Source: an uncultured Flavobacteriales bacterium (GTDB lineage: Bacteria > Bacteroidota > Bacteroidia > Flavobacteriales > Crocinitomicaceae). Taken from it: a stretch of DNA of 16,566 bases. Under the pieces are notes generated by a model that saw nothing but the letters and a program-made list of their open reading frames with translations, searched no databases and was not told the origin of the DNA. The stretch is taken from contig CAMPIU010000015.1 in NCBI GenBank assembly GCA_946886545.1, positions 1 to 16,566 on the forward strand, in the 5' to 3' direction. Of the stretch, positions 14,000 through 16,566 are shown piece by piece (the first letter of the stretch is position 1; every line of letters starts with the position of its first letter). Both the position numbers and the translations under genes were made by a program.

Positions 14000-14563
14000 A
14001 TGAAATTTACCTTATACATTGCGGGATTTTTGATTTTTCTAAGCTCCTGTACCATTATTACTTCCACGAATGCTCCCGGAAAAGCACAAAAGACATTTCC
14101 AAAAGCAATGGTTGGAAGCTATGAATTGATCTATCCCGAAAGTTTTCAGGGAATGATGGAAGGTGCCGAAATGAAAACGACTGTTGAGATTAAATCGGAT
14201 GAATTGATTTTAAATAGCGGAGAAGGAGATTCACACATGAAGATCAACGACTCAATTTCGGTTACAAAACTCGGAAAACAATACTATCTGTGTATGGGTA
14301 AAGCTCCTGTTCTGAATGTTTTCAAAGTGATCAAAAAAGGGAAAGATCTGGAACTTCATTCCATGAATGCAAAAGCAGAAGTTACCGTAGAACAGTTAAG
14401 ACCTTTCTTCTCAGAAGTAACTACAAACTCCAACATGGATGAAGAAACCGGCGAACTTACGGAATCTTATGTGGTAACAATCGACGATAAAAAAATTGAC
14501 AGCTATTACAAGAGTGACATCATTCATGTGGAACCGTTTACGCTGAAACGAATTAAGAAATAA
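14000..14563 (+). CDS. predicted outer-membrane lipoprotein, unknown function
   Basis: The 187-residue product has a lipoprotein signal with the lipobox LSSC, lipidated at C17. Residue 18 is Thr rather than Asp, so sorting to the outer membrane is likely. The mature part looks beta-rich, with alternating strands such as VGSYELIY (38-45), TTVEIKSDELILN (59-71), QYYLCMG (93-99) and ESYVVTID (154-161). It ends in a basic LKRIKK tail. This suggests a small beta-barrel or sandwich similar in style to lipocalin-like periplasmic proteins, but I do not recognise the family. It is monocistronic, with a possible promoter at 13954-13984 and the 11-bp repeat array further upstream. The next gene is convergent. 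Confidence 0.83.
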   Translation: MKFTLYIAGFLIFLSSCTIITSTNAPGKAQKTFPKAMVGSYELIYPESFQGMMEGAEMKTTVEIKSDELILNSGEGDSHMKINDSISVTKLGKQYYLCMGKAPVLNVFKVIKKGKDLELHSMNAKAEVTVEQLRPFFSEVTTNSNMDEETGELTESYVVTIDDKKIDSYYKSDIIHVEPFTLKRIKK

Positions 14564-14578
14564 TAAGAAAGTTCAACA

Positions 14579-14599
14579 GTTTAAACCCTTTAAACTTTT
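14579..14599 (+). terminator. weak hairpin after the lipoprotein gene
   Basis: GTTTAAA and TTTAAAC form a perfect 7-bp, AT-rich stem with a CCC loop, followed by TTTTC, 15 bp after the stop. It is weak, but it is the only candidate plus-strand terminator here. Confidence 0.35.
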
Positions 14600-14613
14600 C
14601 TATCCTTATATGA

Positions 14614-14647
14614 ATAAAAAAAGGGGCTGTCCCTATCCTACAGCCCC
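14614..14647 (-). terminator. intrinsic terminator of the charged helical secreted protein gene
   Basis: Read on the minus strand, GGGGCTGT (14647-14640) pairs with ACAGCCCC (14630-14623) around a 9-nt loop and is followed by seven T. It lies 26 bp after the stop at 14674. On the plus strand the stem is not followed by a T-run, so it acts mainly in the minus direction. Confidence 0.88.
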
Positions 14648-14673
14648 GATTTATGTGTTTAATCTGCTACGAA

Positions 14674-15255
14674 TTAAACAACTTCATCAATTTCGTCATC
14701 GAGGTAAATAAAGAATGCGTAAACTTCATCCTTTAATGCCTCAGCCTGTTGTTTCTTTTGCTGTTCTTTCAGCGTTAAAGACTCTACCAAGGCTACGTCT
14801 GCTTTCAAATCAGCAGTGTTTTCTTGTCGGATATCTTTACGCAACTCTTTTTTAGCTAAACGCAATTCTTTTTTCACTGTTTTTCGTTCCTCATTAGCTT
14901 CATGAATCGCTACGGACTGGTCAGCATGTAAATCACACTTGTCAATACGCAAGTATTTTTTGTCTCTCTTTAAATCGGCTTTCGCTTTACGGAGCTCTTT
15001 CTTACTCATGTGTGATTCGATCTTTAAACCTGCTTCTTTGTTTCTTTTGAACTCAGCTTTGTGAAATGCAATACGTTCCTGGTCTCTTTCAATACGCGAC
15101 ATAGTTGCTTTCATGTCTTTGTACTCTTTACGATTCAAGTACCGGTTTCCTTCGATTGAACCTTTTTCATCCTTAGCAAAAGAAGGCGTTGTCGCTAATA
15201 AGCCTGCTATCATCATCCCGATCATAAACAGGTTCTTTAAATTCATCTTTTCCAT
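14674..15255 (-). CDS. secreted, highly charged helical protein, unknown function
   Basis: From the ATG at 15255 the product has 193 residues. The frame is open up to an ATG at 15303, but the extra 16 residues are basic and would precede the signal peptide, so 15255 (or 15246, MNLKN) is better. A signal peptide ends about PSFA (residue 28). The rest is almost entirely charged alpha-helix rich in Lys, Glu, Arg and Ala, with repeated KKELR[KL]AK-like words (for example KKELRKAKADLKR and KKELRLAKKELRK). It ends in an acidic tail (LDDEIDEVV). It is probably a periplasmic coiled-coil-like protein. Spy/CpxP-type chaperones were considered, but their LTxxQ motif is absent. It is monocistronic, with its own terminator and a possible promoter. 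Function is unknown. Confidence 0.8.
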   Translation of the reverse strand: MEKMNLKNLFMIGMMIAGLLATTPSFAKDEKGSIEGNRYLNRKEYKDMKATMSRIERDQERIAFHKAEFKRNKEAGLKIESHMSKKELRKAKADLKRDKKYLRIDKCDLHADQSVAIHEANEERKTVKKELRLAKKELRKDIRQENTADLKADVALVESLTLKEQQKKQQAEALKDEVYAFFIYLDDEIDEVV

Positions 15256-15308
15256 AACTATTATTTTTCTGGTTCGCCTAATTGTAGACAATGGATGTGC
15301 CATGATTA

Positions 15309-15337
15309 GAAAAATAGCTGAAATGCAGGTATATCAA
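15309..15337 (-). promoter_or_regulatory. possible promoter for the charged secreted protein gene
   Basis: On the minus strand, TTG (15337-15335) lies 18 bp upstream of TATTTTTC (15316-15309), which matches TAnnTTTG except at the last base. The leader to 15255 would be about 48 nt. This favours the 15255 start, because 15303 would lie almost at the transcription start. Confidence 0.35.
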
Positions 15338-15354
15338 GTGATTGACACCTTTTA

Positions 15355-15397
15355 TTCAAAATGAAAAAAAATGTGAAAATTTTTCAAAATGAAAAAA
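15355..15397. repeat. 15-bp direct repeat in a divergent intergenic region
   Basis: TTCAAAATGAAAAAA occurs twice, at 15355-15369 and 15383-15397, 28 bp start to start. Between them lies AATGTGAAAATTT. The pair lies between the starts of two divergent genes, so it could be an operator, but the composition is very AT-rich. Confidence 0.6.
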
Positions 15398-15429
15398 GGG
15401 AGTCCGAAATGGAATAAATGGATAATCTG

Positions 15430-15437
15430 TATCTTTA
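15430..15437 (+). promoter_or_regulatory. possible -7 box for the PH-like membrane protein gene
   Basis: TATCTTTA, followed by CAAAAA, matches TAnnTTTG except at the last base and lies 12 bp before the ATG at 15450. No clear -33 TTG is seen, so support is limited. Confidence 0.33.
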
Positions 15438-15449
15438 CAAAAAGCAATT

Positions 15450-15884
15450 ATGATCTCTATTTACCCTATCCTGTTTTCCCTCGCAGTCTTTGTTGCAATA
15501 ACGTTCTTCGGGATTAAAAAATTAGCAGAATTTCCAAAAATCCATTCTGTTCAGGTTCTATTCCGGGAACGCTTTCTATCAGGAAGCAATGGTGGAATAT
15601 TCGGGTCTTACAGAAACATCCTGGATGTGCTGGTTACCGATCAGGAACTCTGGATCCGTCCATTTTTACCTTTTGTCGGATTTGGGGTTTTACTTAAAGG
15701 AATTCATAAAGTTCCACTAAGCGCTATTCAAGGAATAGAAACCCGGGGAGGAGAAACAACGATTTATTTTATCAACAGTGCGGGATCAAAAGTTCATTTC
15801 TCCATCCGCTTTAACAAAACCACTGATTTCACTCAGATTATTCAGCAATTAAATAAATCTGTTAAGGTTCATGCGATTCATTAA
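15450..15884 (+). CDS. membrane-anchored PH-like domain protein, unknown function
   Basis: The 144-residue product starts with a hydrophobic helix at about residues 5-23. Residues about 55-135 then resemble a bacterial PH-like domain. They include an LDVLVTDQELWIRP strand pair (58-71), a KVPLSAIQGIE strand (87-97) typical of the I-x-x-I-x-x-I/V pattern, a TTIYFINSAG strand (103-112) and a C-terminal helix containing FTQIIQQLN. PH-like proteins of this type bind membranes or partners at the inner face. The family call is by pattern only. The stop lies 2 bp from that of the convergent next gene. A -7-like box is just upstream. Partners are unknown. Confidence 0.75.
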   Translation: MISIYPILFSLAVFVAITFFGIKKLAEFPKIHSVQVLFRERFLSGSNGGIFGSYRNILDVLVTDQELWIRPFLPFVGFGVLLKGIHKVPLSAIQGIETRGGETTIYFINSAGSKVHFSIRFNKTTDFTQIIQQLNKSVKVHAIH

Positions 15885-15886
15885 GT

Positions 15887-16309
15887 TTAGAACCTTCCCC
15901 GGTTAAAGAATCTCCTGTTCGGGTCAAAAATTTGTGCTCCCTTGGTGAAATTCCCAAGTAAAATGAGGAATGATCCCGCCAGCGCGATGTAAACTGGTTC
16001 TAAGAAATTATTGATTTCAAAAGACTTTCCGAAATAATAAAGATTGAAACTCCAGTGTATTAACAAAATAATCCCATTGGGTAGATAACAGATCTTTCTC
16101 ATTTTTTGAATACGGTAATTGGCATTTGTTCTGGTAAGATCAATTCTCATTTGGTCAATTAATCCGGATTTTTCCAGGCGATCCATCTTTGCCAATTTTT
16201 GATTCAAACGGCTATATCGGCCATAGTAAATCAGGAAATAAATCAAATGCAAAACTGCGAAGACAAATAGAATAAGGAAAAAGATATCTTTCGGGTTGCT
16301 ATCAATCAT
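15887..16309 (-). CDS. small three-helix membrane protein, unknown function
   Basis: The 140-residue product has hydrophobic helices at about residues 9-28, 78-95 and 103-119. A basic, predicted cytoplasmic loop lies between the first two (about 30-74, with RYSRLNQKLAKMDRLEKSG) and the end is basic (FDPNRRFFNRGRF). I do not recognise the family. Its start overlaps the methyltransferase stop by 8 bp, so the two are probably translationally coupled and may act together, for example with this protein placing the enzyme at the membrane; that is inference. Its stop is 2 bp from the stop of the convergent PH-like gene. Confidence 0.75.
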   Translation of the reverse strand: MIDSNPKDIFFLILFVFAVLHLIYFLIYYGRYSRLNQKLAKMDRLEKSGLIDQMRIDLTRTNANYRIQKMRKICYLPNGIILLIHWSFNLYYFGKSFEINNFLEPVYIALAGSFLILLGNFTKGAQIFDPNRRFFNRGRF

Positions 16310-16566
16310 TCGGCTGGTTTTTAAGTTTTCTACCGATTCTCATCAGAACAGGAAATCTAATATTTACCGATTCAAAGACGGGAAGTTCCGGAAGTATCAG
16401 ATCAATCGGATTAATCTGATGTTTATCTATATAATGCTTTACTGCAGACCAGGTTTTCAAATAACCCAAAAGCTGTTCCAGGTTCCAGGTATCTTGAATT
16501 TTAAATTCCGGATGATTCATTTCTTCGAATGGAAAGGGAATGGTCGGATAATCTTCATCCACATAC
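16302..16566 (-). CDS. SAM-dependent methyltransferase, C-terminal part, cut by window edge
   Basis: Only the last 88 residues lie in the window, and the frame runs open to the right edge. A GTG at 16562 is an internal codon, not a start, because the conserved sequence extends upstream of it. The visible part has IPFPFEEM, then W-N-L-E-Q-L-L-G-Y-L-K-T-W-S-A-V, and near the end FPVLMRIGRKLK. This is the C-terminal signature of small class I methyltransferases related to yeast Tmt1/Crg1 (trans-aconitate-type methyltransferases), typically about 250 residues. The SAM-binding half is outside the window. The substrate cannot be told. The stop overlaps the start of the small membrane protein by 8 bp. 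Confidence 0.85.
   Translation of the reverse strand, partial: YVDEDYPTIPFPFEEMNHPEFKIQDTWNLEQLLGYLKTWSAVKHYIDKHQINPIDLILPELPVFESVNIRFPVLMRIGRKLKNQPND

Noticed and set aside
14674..15255. Spy/CpxP-type periplasmic chaperone
   Set aside because: Size, helix content and export fit, but the LTxxQ motif is absent and the sequence is dominated by simple Lys/Glu/Arg words.
1..16566. Toxin-antitoxin, anti-phage, phage or integrative element
   Set aside because: The small genes do not form toxin-antitoxin-like pairs. No integrase, transposase, restriction enzyme or tRNA-associated junction was found, and base composition looks even across the window by eye.

Overview
The window looks like ordinary chromosome from a Bacteroidota species, most likely in the order Flavobacteriales. 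Three things support this: two secreted proteins end in Por/type IX secretion (T9SS) sorting domains, many genes have a Bacteroidota-type -7 box (TAnnTTTG), and Shine-Dalgarno sequences are scarce. The speA, prfB and gcvH products also look typical of that phylum. A Fluviicola-like (Crocinitomicaceae) source is only a guess. I see no rRNA, tRNA, CRISPR array, insertion sequence, phage gene or origin, and no clear undescribed multi-gene system.

Positions 1-4657 (minus strand) hold a Bat/MoxR operon. It runs from a MoxR AAA+ ATPase through a DUF58 protein, a membrane-anchored BatD/DUF4381-like protein and BatA to BatB, which is cut by the left edge. The genes overlap by 4-8 bp or sit 6 bp apart. 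MoxR ATPases are thought to work as chaperones with von Willebrand A (VWA) partners at the membrane. Directly upstream on the same strand (4717-7381) are a secreted ankyrin protein and a large DOMON-like/Big_5 T9SS protein. These two overlap by 11 bp, and a 59-bp gap separates them from moxR.

Positions 7507-10651 hold a small zinc-ribbon protein (+), an unrecognised 125-residue protein (-), a PLP-dependent arginine decarboxylase (-) and a small Bacteroidota-type protein (-). A 375-bp stretch without a recognised gene lies between the last two.

Positions 10788-13751 hold a cysteine-rich T9SS protein (+), an ArsC-family protein (-), peptide chain release factor 2 (-) and glycine cleavage protein H (+). 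prfB is bracketed by two long inverted repeats of unrelated sequence. gcvH ends at a strong intrinsic terminator.

Positions 13752-16566 hold an array of direct repeats with an exact 11-bp period, a predicted lipoprotein (+), a secreted, highly charged helical protein (-) with its own terminator, and a membrane-anchored PH-like protein (+). They end with a small membrane protein (-) and the C-terminal part of a SAM-dependent methyltransferase (-) cut by the right edge. The most interesting non-coding signals are the 11-bp array and the inverted repeats around prfB. The most interesting proteins are the DOMON-like/Big_5 protein and the internally duplicated cysteine-rich T9SS protein.
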